A stretch of 64,000 nt of DNA from NCBI RefSeq assembly GCF_036017035.1, contig NZ_JAYXHS010000001.1:1054001-1118000 (forward strand). The letters are read 5' to 3'. This stretch comes from Viridibacterium silvisoli. Lineage in GTDB: Bacteria; Pseudomonadota; Gammaproteobacteria; Burkholderiales; Rhodocyclaceae. Position numbers and translations under genes: made by a program. Position 1 is the first letter of the stretch, and the number at the start of each line of letters is the position of its first letter. Under the pieces are notes generated by a model that did no database searches, was not told the DNA's origin, and worked only from the letters and a program-made list of their open reading frames with translations. Shown piece after piece: positions 7,971 to 15,982 of this stretch.

Positions 7971-8534
7971 ATGTCCCTCATCAATACCCAGGTTCAACCG
8001 TTCAAGACCCAGGCCTTCCACAACGGCAAGTTCGTTGATGTCACCGAAGAATCCCTGAAGGGCAAATGGTCCGTGCTGATCTTCATGCCGGCCGCTTTCA
8101 CGTTCAACTGCCCGACCGAAGTCGAAGACGCTGCTGACAACTACGCCGAATTCCAGAAGCTGGGCGCCGAGGTGTACATCGTTACCACCGACACGCATTT
8201 CTCGCACAAGGTGTGGCACGAAACCTCGCCAGCCGTGGGCAAGGCCAAGTTCCCGCTGGTGGGTGACCCTACCCACACGCTGACCAATGCCTTCGGTGTG
8301 CACATTCCGGAAGCCGGCCTGGCGCTGCGCGGTACCTTCGTGATCAATCCTGACGGCGTGATCAAGACCCTGGAAATCCACGACAACGCGATCGCTCGTG
8401 ACGTCAAGGAAACCCTGCGCAAGCTCAAGGCAGCCCAGTACGTGGCAGCGCATCCGGGTGAAGTGTGCCCGGCCAAGTGGAACGAAGGCGCGAAGACGAT
8501 CGCTCCGTCTTTGGACCTCGTAGGCAAGATCTGA
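7971..8534 (+). CDS. ahpC: Alkyl hydroperoxide reductase subunit C (2-Cys peroxiredoxin)
   Basis: A 187-residue peroxiredoxin of the typical AhpC length. It reduces hydrogen peroxide and organic peroxides in the cytoplasm and is recycled by AhpF. The peroxidatic cysteine is in AFTFNCPTEVEDAADNY (about residue 47) and the resolving cysteine in AHPGEVCPAKW (about residue 166). The ATG follows AGGAGAGCAGAT, a strong ribosome-binding site. The upstream OxyR-type box predicts peroxide induction. ahpF follows 145 nt downstream with a palindromic repeat in the gap, so the two are probably co-transcribed with some attenuation. Confidence 0.96.
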   Translation: MSLINTQVQPFKTQAFHNGKFVDVTEESLKGKWSVLIFMPAAFTFNCPTEVEDAADNYAEFQKLGAEVYIVTTDTHFSHKVWHETSPAVGKAKFPLVGDPTHTLTNAFGVHIPEAGLALRGTFVINPDGVIKTLEIHDNAIARDVKETLRKLKAAQYVAAHPGEVCPAKWNEGAKTIAPSLDLVGKI

Positions 8535-8540
8535 TCGGAT

Positions 8541-8568
8541 CGTCATTCCCGCGAAGGCGGGAATCCAG
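8541..8568. repeat. 28-nt dispersed palindromic repeat, copy 2
   Basis: The element (cgtcattcccgcgaaggcgg, then gaatccag) sits directly after the ahpC stop. It pairs with a mirrored GGATTCC near 8584 to extend the hairpin. It may protect the ahpC message or partly terminate before ahpF, which would make AhpC more abundant than AhpF. Confidence 0.7.
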
Positions 8569-8679
8569 CGACTTCGAAATCGCCGGATTCCCCCTTCCGG
8601 GTCTCGCTGAAAGCGCCCGCTACAGGACGCTTTCAACGTGACCCCCTCACGTAACGCAGAAACAGAAAGGAACACCCCC

Positions 8680-10266
8680 ATGCTTGACGCTGCCATCAAG
8701 GAACAACTCGCCGCTTACATGCAGCGCGTGACCCTGCCTTTCGAAATCGTTGCCACACTGGACGACAGCGATGCTGCGCGCGAGATGCATGAGCTGCTGC
8801 AGGAGATCGCCGGCATGAGCGACAAGATCAGCCTGCGCACGGACGGCGATGATGCACGTCGCCCCTCCTTCAGCCTCAAGCGCACGGGCACCGATCAAAG
8901 CCTGAGCTTTGCGGCGATCCCGCTCGGCCACGAGTTCACTTCGCTGGTGCTGGCCCTGCTGTGGACCGGCGGCCATCCGCCCAAGGTCGAGCCGGAAGTC
9001 ATCGAGCAGATCAAGTCGCTGGACGGGGAGTACAACTTCGAGGTGTACATGTCCCTCTCCTGCCACAACTGTCCGGACGTGGTGCAGGCGCTGAGCCTGA
9101 TGGCGGTGTTCAACCCCGGCGTGAAGACGGTGGTGATCGATGGTGGCCTGTTCCAGAAAGAAGTAGAGAGCCGCGAGATCATGGCCGTGCCCAGCGTCTA
9201 TCTGGACGGCAAGCACTTCAACTCCGGCCGCATCACAGTCGAGGAATTGCTTGCCAAGCTGGATACGAATTCAGGTGCGCGTGAAGCGGCCAAGCTCAGC
9301 GCACGTGAGGCCTACGACGTGCTCATCGTCGGCGGCGGTCCTGCTGGCGCTGCGGCGGCTGTCTATGCGGCGCGCAAGGGCATCCGCACGGGCGTAGCAG
9401 CCGAGCGTTTCGGCGGCCAGGTGAATGACACCCTGGCGATCGAGAACTTCGTCTCCGTCATGGAAACAGAAGGACCGAAGTTCGCGGCCGCGCTGGAGTC
9501 GCACGTGCGTGCCTACGATGTGGACATCATGAACCTGCAGCGTGCTGCGAAGCTCGTGCCGGCGAGCGAGCCCGGTGGTCTGGTGACTGTCGAGTTGGCC
9601 AATGGCGGCACGCTGCGTAGCCGTACCGTGATTCTCTCTACTGGCGCGCGCTGGCGCACGGTGAACGTGCCGGGCGAGCAGGAGTACCGCAACAAGGGCG
9701 TTGCCTACTGCCCGCACTGTGATGGTCCGCTGTTTAAGGGTAAACGAGTAGCCGTGATCGGCGGTGGTAACTCGGGTGTCGAGGCCGCTATCGATCTGGC
9801 CGGAATCGTCGAGCATGTGAGCTTGCTGGAGTACGGCGAGCAGCTGCGCGCCGATGCAGTGCTGGTGGCCAAGCTGAAGAGCCTGCCGAATGTGCGCATA
9901 CACACCAACGCACAGACGACCGAGCTCACCGGCGACGGCAACAAGCTCAACGGCATTACCTACACCGATCGGGTATCAGGTGAGTCGCGTCATGTCGCAC
10001 TGGAAGGTGTCTTTGTCCAGATTGGCCTGGTGCCGAACACGGAATGGCTCAAGGGTACGGTCGAGCTGTCGAAGCACGGCGAGATCATCGTCGATGCCAA
10101 GGGCCAGACCAATCTGCCTGGCGTTCTCGCTGCGGGTGATGTGACCACGGTGCCGTACAAGCAGATCATCATCGCGACCGGTGATGGGGCGAAGGCTGCG
10201 CTCTCGGCATTTGACTACCTGATCCGCACGCCGGCGCCCGAAGCAGCAAACCTGCAAGCAGCCTGA
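8680..10266 (+). CDS. ahpF: Alkyl hydroperoxide reductase subunit F
   Basis: A 528-residue flavoprotein disulfide reductase that passes electrons from NADH to AhpC. The N-terminal double thioredoxin-fold domain carries the redox pair SCHNCPDVV (about residues 128-131). The FAD-binding motif is VGGGPAGAAAAVYAAR (about 217), the second redox centre is CPHCDGPLFKGK (about 344-347) and the NADH-binding motif is VIGGGNSGVEAAIDLAG. The C terminus has AGDVTTVPYKQIIIATGDGA. Length and motif order are normal for the family. The start at 8680 follows GAAAGGAACACCCCC; the in-frame GTG at 8638 lies in the repeat-containing leader and is less likely. Confidence 0.96.
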   Translation: MLDAAIKEQLAAYMQRVTLPFEIVATLDDSDAAREMHELLQEIAGMSDKISLRTDGDDARRPSFSLKRTGTDQSLSFAAIPLGHEFTSLVLALLWTGGHPPKVEPEVIEQIKSLDGEYNFEVYMSLSCHNCPDVVQALSLMAVFNPGVKTVVIDGGLFQKEVESREIMAVPSVYLDGKHFNSGRITVEELLAKLDTNSGAREAAKLSAREAYDVLIVGGGPAGAAAAVYAARKGIRTGVAAERFGGQVNDTLAIENFVSVMETEGPKFAAALESHVRAYDVDIMNLQRAAKLVPASEPGGLVTVELANGGTLRSRTVILSTGARWRTVNVPGEQEYRNKGVAYCPHCDGPLFKGKRVAVIGGGNSGVEAAIDLAGIVEHVSLLEYGEQLRADAVLVAKLKSLPNVRIHTNAQTTELTGDGNKLNGITYTDRVSGESRHVALEGVFVQIGLVPNTEWLKGTVELSKHGEIIVDAKGQTNLPGVLAAGDVTTVPYKQIIIATGDGAKAALSAFDYLIRTPAPEAANLQAA

Positions 10267-10277
10267 GCGAAATGAAA

Positions 10278-10315
10278 AAGGAGGTGTTTCACGTGAAACA
10301 CCTCCTTCTTTTTTA
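10278..10315. terminator. Bidirectional terminator between ahpF and TSUP gene
   Basis: A perfect, loop-less inverted repeat (AAGGAGGTGTTTCAC at 10278-10292 and its complement at 10293-10307) is bordered by A-rich sequence on the left and T-rich sequence on the right, so it can terminate both the ahpF and the convergent TSUP transcripts. Its core is also a perfect parS sequence. Confidence 0.8.
10285..10300. other. parS centromere-like site, perfect copy
   Basis: TGTTTCACGTGAAACA is the 16-bp palindrome bound by chromosomal ParB proteins in most bacteria. It lies about 5.7 kb from dnaA, where parS sites are expected. It forms the core of the ahpF/TSUP terminator. Confidence 0.82.
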
Positions 10316-11074
10316 GCGCAGCAAGTCCCAGCTGAGTTTCACTACCAGCACCGAAACAATCGCCAGCAACATCCAGCGAACAAAGCCGCTGCCGTGTTTG
10401 AGTGTCATGTGCGAGCCCAGATACGCACCACAGACATTCGCCCCCGCCATCACCAGCCCAACCTTCCACATCACACCTTGATGCAGCAGGAAGAACGCCA
10501 ACGCTGAAACATTCGTCGCCAGATTGACAAGCTTCGCGCTCGCCGATGCATGGACCATGTCCAGACCGAACAGTCGAACAAAGGCGAATACCAGGAAGCT
10601 GCCTGTACCAGGGCCAAAGAACCCATCGTAGAAACCAAGTCCAAAACCCGTCAATGCGGACGCCGTCTTCACCGAGCCCAGTACCAGGCCATGACCCTGG
10701 AAGCGACCAAAGTCAGGACGAAGCCAGGTGTAGGTACCAACGATGATCAGCAAGCCAAGCACCAGCGGCCGCACCGTACCCGGCGGGAGAAATGACACGG
10801 TCGCCGCGCCAAGCGCCGCGCCCGGCAAGGCTGCCAGTGCTGCGGGCACTGCAATGGATTTCGGAATCCTGATGCGTCGCCCATAGTGCAGGGTCGCAGT
10901 GAGCGTCCCGGCAACACTCGACAGCTTGTTCGTCCCAAACAGGACCGCGATCGGCGCCGCTGGAAAAACGGCAAGCAGCAAGGGCACCTGAATCAGACCA
11001 CCCCCGCCAACCACCGCATCTACGAAGCCGGCAACAAAGGCTCCGCAGCCCAGCAGCAGTAGTTCAATTTCCAT
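10313..11074 (-). CDS. Sulfite exporter TauE/SafE (TSUP) family permease
   Basis: A 253-residue inner-membrane protein of the TSUP family, with about eight hydrophobic helices in two repeated halves. The N-terminal repeat shows the family pattern AGFVDAVVGGGGLIQVPLLL and the second half the related GFGLGFYDGFFGPGTGSFLVF. Family members move sulfite, sulfoacetate or other sulfur or carboxylate compounds; the substrate here cannot be assigned. The gene is convergent with ahpF. It is bracketed by parS-like sites: one in the terminator at its 3' end and one overlapping the first base of its start codon. Confidence 0.9.
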   Translation of the reverse strand: MEIELLLLGCGAFVAGFVDAVVGGGGLIQVPLLLAVFPAAPIAVLFGTNKLSSVAGTLTATLHYGRRIRIPKSIAVPAALAALPGAALGAATVSFLPPGTVRPLVLGLLIIVGTYTWLRPDFGRFQGHGLVLGSVKTASALTGFGLGFYDGFFGPGTGSFLVFAFVRLFGLDMVHASASAKLVNLATNVSALAFFLLHQGVMWKVGLVMAGANVCGAYLGSHMTLKHGSGFVRWMLLAIVSVLVVKLSWDLLR

Positions 11075-11089
11075 GTTTCACGTGAAACC
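11074..11089. other. parS centromere-like site, one mismatch
   Basis: TGTTTCACGTGAAACC differs from the parS consensus only at the last base. It overlaps the first base of the TSUP start codon, about 790 bp from the perfect copy. Confidence 0.72.
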
Positions 11090-11092
11090 AGA

Positions 11093-11419
11093 TCAAGCCG
11101 AACCCTTCGCCGCCCAGAGTGCTTTGGCCAGGGCCTTCCAGGAATCTCGTCCATGGGCTTGTTGTCCGTCGGTGGCACTCTCTGCCAGCGTCGTGTTCAT
11201 CAGGCCAATCAGGCCACACAGTTCCATGAATACGAGCTTCCTGTCACCGCCCTTATCCACTCCTTCGACCGTCGTCGAAGCGTCGTACTGCAACACTTCG
11301 CCAGCTACCTGCCTGAGTGCTGATTCATCTTGCCAATCGACACCCAAGGCGACGAGCTTGCGTTCGATCTCAAGAGAAATGCCCGCACTCGCCCCAACGT
11401 GATCCTCAAAGTCAGCCAT
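11093..11419 (-). CDS. Hypothetical small protein
   Basis: I do not recognise this 108-residue protein. It is soluble and mostly helical, with the central GGDRKLVFMELCGLIGLMNT hydrophobic stretch too short and mixed to be a clear membrane helix. The ATG at 11419 follows GAGAGG in the complementary strand with good spacing. It starts 11 nt after the mnmE stop in the same direction, so it is probably the last gene of the rpmH-rnpA-yidD-yidC-mnmE transcript. The second parS-like site lies 4 nt beyond its stop. Confidence 0.65.
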   Translation of the reverse strand: MADFEDHVGASAGISLEIERKLVALGVDWQDESALRQVAGEVLQYDASTTVEGVDKGGDRKLVFMELCGLIGLMNTTLAESATDGQQAHGRDSWKALAKALWAAKGSA

Positions 11420-11430
11420 GGATAACCTCT

Positions 11431-12792
11431 CTACTTTCCAATACAGAAGCGCGAAAAGATAACGCCCAGCAAATCATCAGCACCGAACTCACCCGTTATG
11501 GCATTCACCGCTTCCTGGGCAAGACGCAATTCTTCCGCCATCAGATCAAGTTGCTCACTGCATTGACGTGCTGTACGCACATGATTGGCTGCAGTACGCA
11601 ATGCGGACAAATGCCTTTCGCGCGCAAGAATCACATCTTCCGCCCGTCCTTCCCAACCCGCAATGCGCAGCAGGGCCGCTCGCAATAGATCTATACCTAC
11701 GCCCGTCTTCGCCGACAGATAGATGGCCGATTCGCGAGCAGGCTCCTCATGCGCGGGCGTCGCTGAAAGATCGCTCTTGTTGAATACCCAGATCACCGGC
11801 ACACCGACAGGCAGACGACCATCGATCTCGTGATCTTCGGCTGTAATGCCAACCCGGGCATCCACCAGACGCAGGACCACATCCGCACGTTCGATCTCCT
11901 TCCAGGTCCGTGCAATACCGATGCGCTCCACGGCATCCTCCGTATCGCGCAAACCAGCCGTATCGATAATGTGCAGCGGAATGCCTTCAACCTGAATGCT
12001 CTCGCGCAGCACATCGCGTGTCGTACCGGCCACGTCGGTCACGATAGCGCGATCATCACCAGCAAGCTGATTGAGCAGGCTGCTCTTGCCAACATTGGGC
12101 TGACCGGCCAACACGACCTGCAAACCATTGCGTAGCAGGCTGCCTTGCTGAGCACGCCCGAGCATTGCGGACACCTCGGCATGCAACGCATCAAGGCGTA
12201 CAAAGGCATTTGCTGCCTGCAGAAAATCCACTTCCTCCTCCGGGAAATCCAGCGTCGCTTCGACCAGCATGCGCAGGTCGACGAGCTTGTCACGCCACAC
12301 ATGCACTTGCTCGGAAAATACCCCTGACAAGGATCGCAACGCCGAACGTGCCGCGGCCTGCGTACTCGCATCGATGAGATCGATAACGCCTTCAGCCTGC
12401 GCCAAATCCAGTTTTTGATTCAGAAAAGCACGCCGCGTGAACTCACCAGGCTCGGCCAGGCGTGCCCCAAGTTCGAGACAACGGGCGAGCAGCATCTGCA
12501 TGACGACCGGTCCGCCATGCCCTTGCAACTCGACCACGTCCTCACCCGTATAGGAATTCGGCGCAGCAAAGTAGAGCAGCAAGCCCTCGTCGAGGGCCGA
12601 GTCATCAGCCGCCAGAAAACGGCATAGATGGGCTTTGCGTACTTGTGGAAAAGAATTGTTGCTCGAAAAACGCCCGGTCAGACGCCGGGCGAAGTCGGCC
12701 AGATCAGGGCCTGAGACGCGCACCACACCCACGCCACCGCGACCGGGTGGCGTGGCTATGGCAGCAATGACTACCTTACTTTGACTTGCCAC
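11431..12792 (-). CDS. mnmE: tRNA uridine-5-carboxymethylaminomethyl modification GTPase MnmE
   Basis: A 453-residue GTPase that, with MnmG, modifies the wobble uridine of several tRNAs. The N-terminal tetrahydrofolate-binding domain begins IAAIATPPGRGGVGVVRVSG. The G domain shows G1 AGQPNVGKSSLLN, the G2/G3 region TDVAGTTRDVLRE and DTAGL, and G4 FNKSD. The C terminus ends FSRFCIGK, whose cysteine is the conserved CxGK motif. All key elements are present. The start overlaps the yidC 3' end by 17 nt, showing translational coupling in the ribosomal-protein-L34 operon. mnmG is not in the window. Confidence 0.97.
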   Translation of the reverse strand: MASQSKVVIAAIATPPGRGGVGVVRVSGPDLADFARRLTGRFSSNNSFPQVRKAHLCRFLAADDSALDEGLLLYFAAPNSYTGEDVVELQGHGGPVVMQMLLARCLELGARLAEPGEFTRRAFLNQKLDLAQAEGVIDLIDASTQAAARSALRSLSGVFSEQVHVWRDKLVDLRMLVEATLDFPEEEVDFLQAANAFVRLDALHAEVSAMLGRAQQGSLLRNGLQVVLAGQPNVGKSSLLNQLAGDDRAIVTDVAGTTRDVLRESIQVEGIPLHIIDTAGLRDTEDAVERIGIARTWKEIERADVVLRLVDARVGITAEDHEIDGRLPVGVPVIWVFNKSDLSATPAHEEPARESAIYLSAKTGVGIDLLRAALLRIAGWEGRAEDVILARERHLSALRTAANHVRTARQCSEQLDLMAEELRLAQEAVNAITGEFGADDLLGVIFSRFCIGK

Positions 12793-14452
12793 CCTCGATC
12801 ATCCGCGTGATTTGCCACTGCTGGGCGATCGACAAAGTGTTATTTACAACCCAGTACAGCACCAGACCGGAAGGCATCCACAGGAACATCACACCGAAAA
12901 TCAGCGGCATGGCCATCATTACCTTGGCTTGAACCGGATCAGGCGGCGTCGGGTTGAGCTTGCTCTGGATGAACATCGTCACAGCCATGATCACCGGCAG
13001 GACGTAGAACGGGTCCATCGCCGACAAGTCATGGATCCAGCCAATCCACGGTGCCTGACGCATTTCAACCGCGCCAAGCAGGGTCCAGTACAGCGCCATG
13101 AAAACGGGAATCTGAACCAGGATGGGCAGACAGCCGCCCATTGGATTGACCTTCTCCGTCTTGTAGAGCTGCATCATCTCCTGGTTCATCTTCATCTTGT
13201 CGCTGGCGTAACGCTCCTGGATAGCCTTCATTTTCGGCATCAGGGTCTTCATTTTCGCCATCGAGCGATAGCTCGCCGCCGACAGCGGGAAGAACACCGC
13301 CTTGATCAGGATGGTCAGCAGGATGATGGCCCAGCCCCAGTTACCCACCACACCGTGGATGAATGACAGCAACCAGAACAGCGGCACGGCAATCATCGTC
13401 ACCCAGCCATAGTCGACCACCAGGTCGAGTCCAGGCGCCAGTGCTTTCAGCTTCTTCTGTTCTTGCGGGCCGACATACAGCGGCATATCAACCGTAGTTT
13501 TCTGACCCGCTGCTACGGCAACCGAAATCTTCACGCCCGTACCGTAGAAATTGTCAGCAATCTTGCGCGTGAAGAACACGCGCTCGACGTCACCCTTCGG
13601 CAGGAAAGCGCTCACGAAGTAATGCTGGACCATGGCAATCCAACCATCCTTCGTCGTTACGTCTTTCGAATCGTCCTTGCCCTTGTCGATATCCGAGAAT
13701 GCGATCTTCTCGAAATGCTTGGCTTCGGTATAACGTGCCGGGCCCGTAAAGGTCGAAACGCCACCAATCATGCCGCCTGTGTGCTCCGCCGCTGCACCGT
13801 CCCGTGCCAACTCGAAATAGGCCTGCGCCTGAAGAGCAGCAGGGCCGGTATTGGCCAGTTCGTAGCTCACATCCACCACATAGCTACCACGGTGGAAACG
13901 CAACACCTTGGTCACGCTGACGCCATTGGCCGCCGCAGGCGCTTGCAGGCGCAGCTCAATGCTGTCCTGACCATCCTTCAACTCCAGCTGGTTCGTCGAT
14001 AGCGTGAACACCGTACGATGATCCGGCAAACCCTGGCCCAACAAGCCACTGCGCGCGATATAGGTGTGCACTTTGCCTTCGTCGAGGATCACGAAGTTGT
14101 TCGCCAGATCACCGGTTGCTTTGTGCTTGAGCAATTCCAGGTGAACGATGTCGCCGCCCAATGCAGACACTTCCGCGCGGATCATGTCTGTTTTCACAAC
14201 CGCACGTGGCTGCGACTTGTAATCGGCTACCGTGCCCGTCGCCGGTACCGCCGCCACCGCACCTGGCGCAGCTACTGCTGCCGACTGACCCAGACCCGGT
14301 GTCGCGCTGGGGACACCCTGGCTGGCCGCCGAACCAGCCTGGCTTGCAGCTGTTACGGGCTGGGGAGGATTGCTGTAGCGGTTCCAGTTCTCCCACAGGA
14401 TGAACACGGACACGGCAAAAATCACTGAAAGAACAAGACGTTTTGGATCCAT
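12776..14452 (-). CDS. yidC: Membrane protein insertase YidC
   Basis: A 558-residue insertase of the Gram-negative type. It has an N-terminal membrane helix (MDPKRLVLSVIFAVSVFILW), a linker rich in Ala, Pro and Ser, a large periplasmic P1 beta-supersandwich domain (about residues 65-350) and the five-helix insertase core with the MKTLMPKMKAIQERY loop and the conserved NPMGGCLPILVQIPVFMALYW segment. It works with SecYEG or alone to insert inner-membrane proteins. I start at MDPKRL (14452); an ATG two codons earlier is also possible. Its 3' end overlaps mnmE by 17 nt. Confidence 0.97.
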   Translation of the reverse strand: MDPKRLVLSVIFAVSVFILWENWNRYSNPPQPVTAASQAGSAASQGVPSATPGLGQSAAVAAPGAVAAVPATGTVADYKSQPRAVVKTDMIRAEVSALGGDIVHLELLKHKATGDLANNFVILDEGKVHTYIARSGLLGQGLPDHRTVFTLSTNQLELKDGQDSIELRLQAPAAANGVSVTKVLRFHRGSYVVDVSYELANTGPAALQAQAYFELARDGAAAEHTGGMIGGVSTFTGPARYTEAKHFEKIAFSDIDKGKDDSKDVTTKDGWIAMVQHYFVSAFLPKGDVERVFFTRKIADNFYGTGVKISVAVAAGQKTTVDMPLYVGPQEQKKLKALAPGLDLVVDYGWVTMIAVPLFWLLSFIHGVVGNWGWAIILLTILIKAVFFPLSAASYRSMAKMKTLMPKMKAIQERYASDKMKMNQEMMQLYKTEKVNPMGGCLPILVQIPVFMALYWTLLGAVEMRQAPWIGWIHDLSAMDPFYVLPVIMAVTMFIQSKLNPTPPDPVQAKVMMAMPLIFGVMFLWMPSGLVLYWVVNNTLSIAQQWQITRMIEGGKSK

Positions 14453-14526
14453 CGGCATGGTCTGCGTACCGCGAGGGCTATAGAGGGTTTATTGGATTGG
14501 GAAACTTGGGAGGAAAATCAGGGAAT

Positions 14527-14736
14527 TCAAGGCACTGGATCAAATCCACCGACTGACCAGGGATTGCAGCGTGCAACCCGTTTTGCGGCCAGCCAACTGC
14601 CACGCATCGTGCCATGCTTTTCAAGCGCTTCAATTGCGTAAGCCGAACAGGAGGGATGAAAACGGCACTGCCGTCCCAGCCAGGGACTGATGAAATAACG
14701 ATAGAACCGGATCAACGCCTGCAAGGCATTCTTCAC
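14527..14736 (-). CDS. yidD: Membrane protein insertion efficiency factor YidD
   Basis: A 69-residue small membrane-associated protein that assists YidC-dependent insertion. The signature FHPSCSAYAIEALEKHG, with the two conserved cysteines of the C(R)FxPSCS motif (RQCRFHPSCSAYA), is complete, and the protein ends at the family-typical NPWSVGGFDPVP. I choose the GTG at 14736 (VKNALQALIRFYRYFISPW) because homologues begin there; the longer open frame runs into rnpA. It lies 22 nt after rnpA and 74 nt before yidC in one operon. Confidence 0.92.
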   Translation of the reverse strand: MKNALQALIRFYRYFISPWLGRQCRFHPSCSAYAIEALEKHGTMRGSWLAAKRVARCNPWSVGGFDPVP

Positions 14737-14758
14737 GATTGCGCTTTCATCGGACTGC

Positions 14759-15187
14759 TCAACGCGGCAGCCTCGCAAACAGTGATGCAATATCTTCACG
14801 CAACTGGGCACGCGTCGCCCCGTCAGTCTTTTGCGCCAGCCGAAGCGCCATATCATGCGCCGGCAAACTTGCGCGAATGTGACGGAAATGCTCGCGCGCC
14901 AGACGCTTGAGGAGATTACGCGTTACCGCGTGGCGCGCCAGTTTCTTCGCCATCACAAGGCCCAGACGTGCGAGATCCTTGCCCGGCCGATAATGCAGGA
15001 CAAAATAACGCCCGCGGATGCTGCGCCGGAAAGCAAAAACGGATGAATACTCATCCGTTTTTCGCACGCGACACTCAGGTGGAAAGTTTTCTGGAAGTAC
15101 TACCGAAGTCCCGGACATTCCTGTCGCAGACTCCGCTTCCAGATCCCGATTCAAACCACTCGAGCTTTCACTTGTAGTGCCGCTCAT
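14759..15187 (-). CDS. rnpA: Ribonuclease P protein component
   Basis: The 142-residue maximal frame encodes the protein subunit of RNase P, which with the M1 RNA matures tRNA 5' ends. The conserved RNR motif appears as KLARHAVTRNLLKRLARE and the N-terminal RNA-binding strand as KTDEYSSVFAFRRSIRGRYF. The frame has a Ser/Glu-rich leader of about 23 residues before a second ATG (15118), and the true start may be that one, giving 119 residues, the usual length. It lies 49 nt after rpmH, the universal arrangement. Confidence 0.92.
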   Translation of the reverse strand: MSGTTSESSSGLNRDLEAESATGMSGTSVVLPENFPPECRVRKTDEYSSVFAFRRSIRGRYFVLHYRPGKDLARLGLVMAKKLARHAVTRNLLKRLAREHFRHIRASLPAHDMALRLAQKTDGATRAQLREDIASLFARLPR

Positions 15188-15236
15188 CTATTGCTCGCCT
15201 GTCCATCCCGGATTGCCCGGGATAAACAGATTTGCG

Positions 15237-15371
15237 TCAGACCGACAGGCGATGACGGCCTTTGGCGCGACGTGCAGCGATCACCGAACGGCCACCACGG
15301 GTACGTTGGCGAACGAGGAAACCGTGGGTGCGCTTGCGGCGAACCACTGAGGGTTGGTAGGTACGCTTCAT
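15237..15371 (-). CDS. rpmH: 50S ribosomal protein L34
   Basis: A 44-residue basic protein starting MKRTYQPSVVRRKRTHGFLV and ending GRHRLSV, the complete and near-invariant sequence of bacterial L34. It is the first gene of the leftward rpmH-rnpA-yidD-yidC-mnmE operon next to the replication origin. The ATG at 15371 is preceded by AGAGATC; a strong sigma-70-like promoter stands 34 nt upstream. Confidence 0.98.
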   Translation of the reverse strand: MKRTYQPSVVRRKRTHGFLVRQRTRGGRSVIAARRAKGRHRLSV

Positions 15372-15404
15372 GACAGATCTCTAGTAGGCACAGAAGAACC
15401 CGCG

Positions 15405-15433
15405 ATTACATCGGTTTACCCGCCTCTTGTCAA
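15405..15433 (-). promoter_or_regulatory. Sigma-70-type promoter of the rpmH operon
   Basis: On the minus strand a perfect -35 TTGACA (15428-15433) is followed after exactly 17 bp by TGTAAT (15405-15410), one mismatch from the -10 consensus. It points at rpmH, 34 nt away, as expected for a strongly transcribed ribosomal-protein operon. Confidence 0.8.
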
Positions 15434-15982
15434 GTCATGCCTGCTTGGTGTACGCCACCTGAAGCACGTCTTCGAGTGTTCAGCCTGTGGATAATTCGCC
15501 CTCAAGCGGGTAAGATAAACGCTTCATAAGCGCTTCACAAAACACGTCGCGGACCACTTTTCGAAACGTGCAAGGACACCGTTTTTTCGGGTTTATAAAA
15601 AATTTTCCCGAACTTATTCATGGACTTGCATAACGCTAGGTACAACCATGACGGCCCCGAGTATCAGGTAAGGGATGGAGACTCGTCGTATGCGCACCAA
15701 TTTGCTTCGCTTCGTTTTTGCCCAGCTTCATCCTGCCCTGTCCACGCCGGTGAAAAGCTGCCTGCAGCGGGCTCTAGCCGCAGTGCGATTCCGTTGTGAA
15801 TTGCAACGCCGCTTGCGACGAACGCAAGACTTCAAACGTCAGTTCTGCTTCACCTGAACTGACTTTCAAGCAGTAACCCCTGTTGATTTCAAATTGGCTG
15901 AAGCTTCAGCCACGCATATTTATCGCCGTCTGATTCCACTTCGTATGGGAATCAATGGCAAACAAACGGTAGCCGATTGAAC
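15434..15982. other. rpmH-dnaA intergenic region, part of the origin
   Basis: This 549-bp non-coding stretch separates the two divergent origin operons. It holds one exact DnaA box on the minus strand (TGTGGATAA at 15486-15494) and an AT-rich patch, GTTTATAAAAAATTTTCCCG (about 15591-15610), that could be an unwinding element. A 60-codon open frame at 15675-15857 has no ribosome-binding site and unnatural composition, so I do not call it a gene. Confidence 0.6.

Noticed and set aside
15675..15857. 60-codon frame between rpmH and dnaA
   Set aside because: No ribosome-binding site, Arg/Cys-rich composition; the region is origin DNA.
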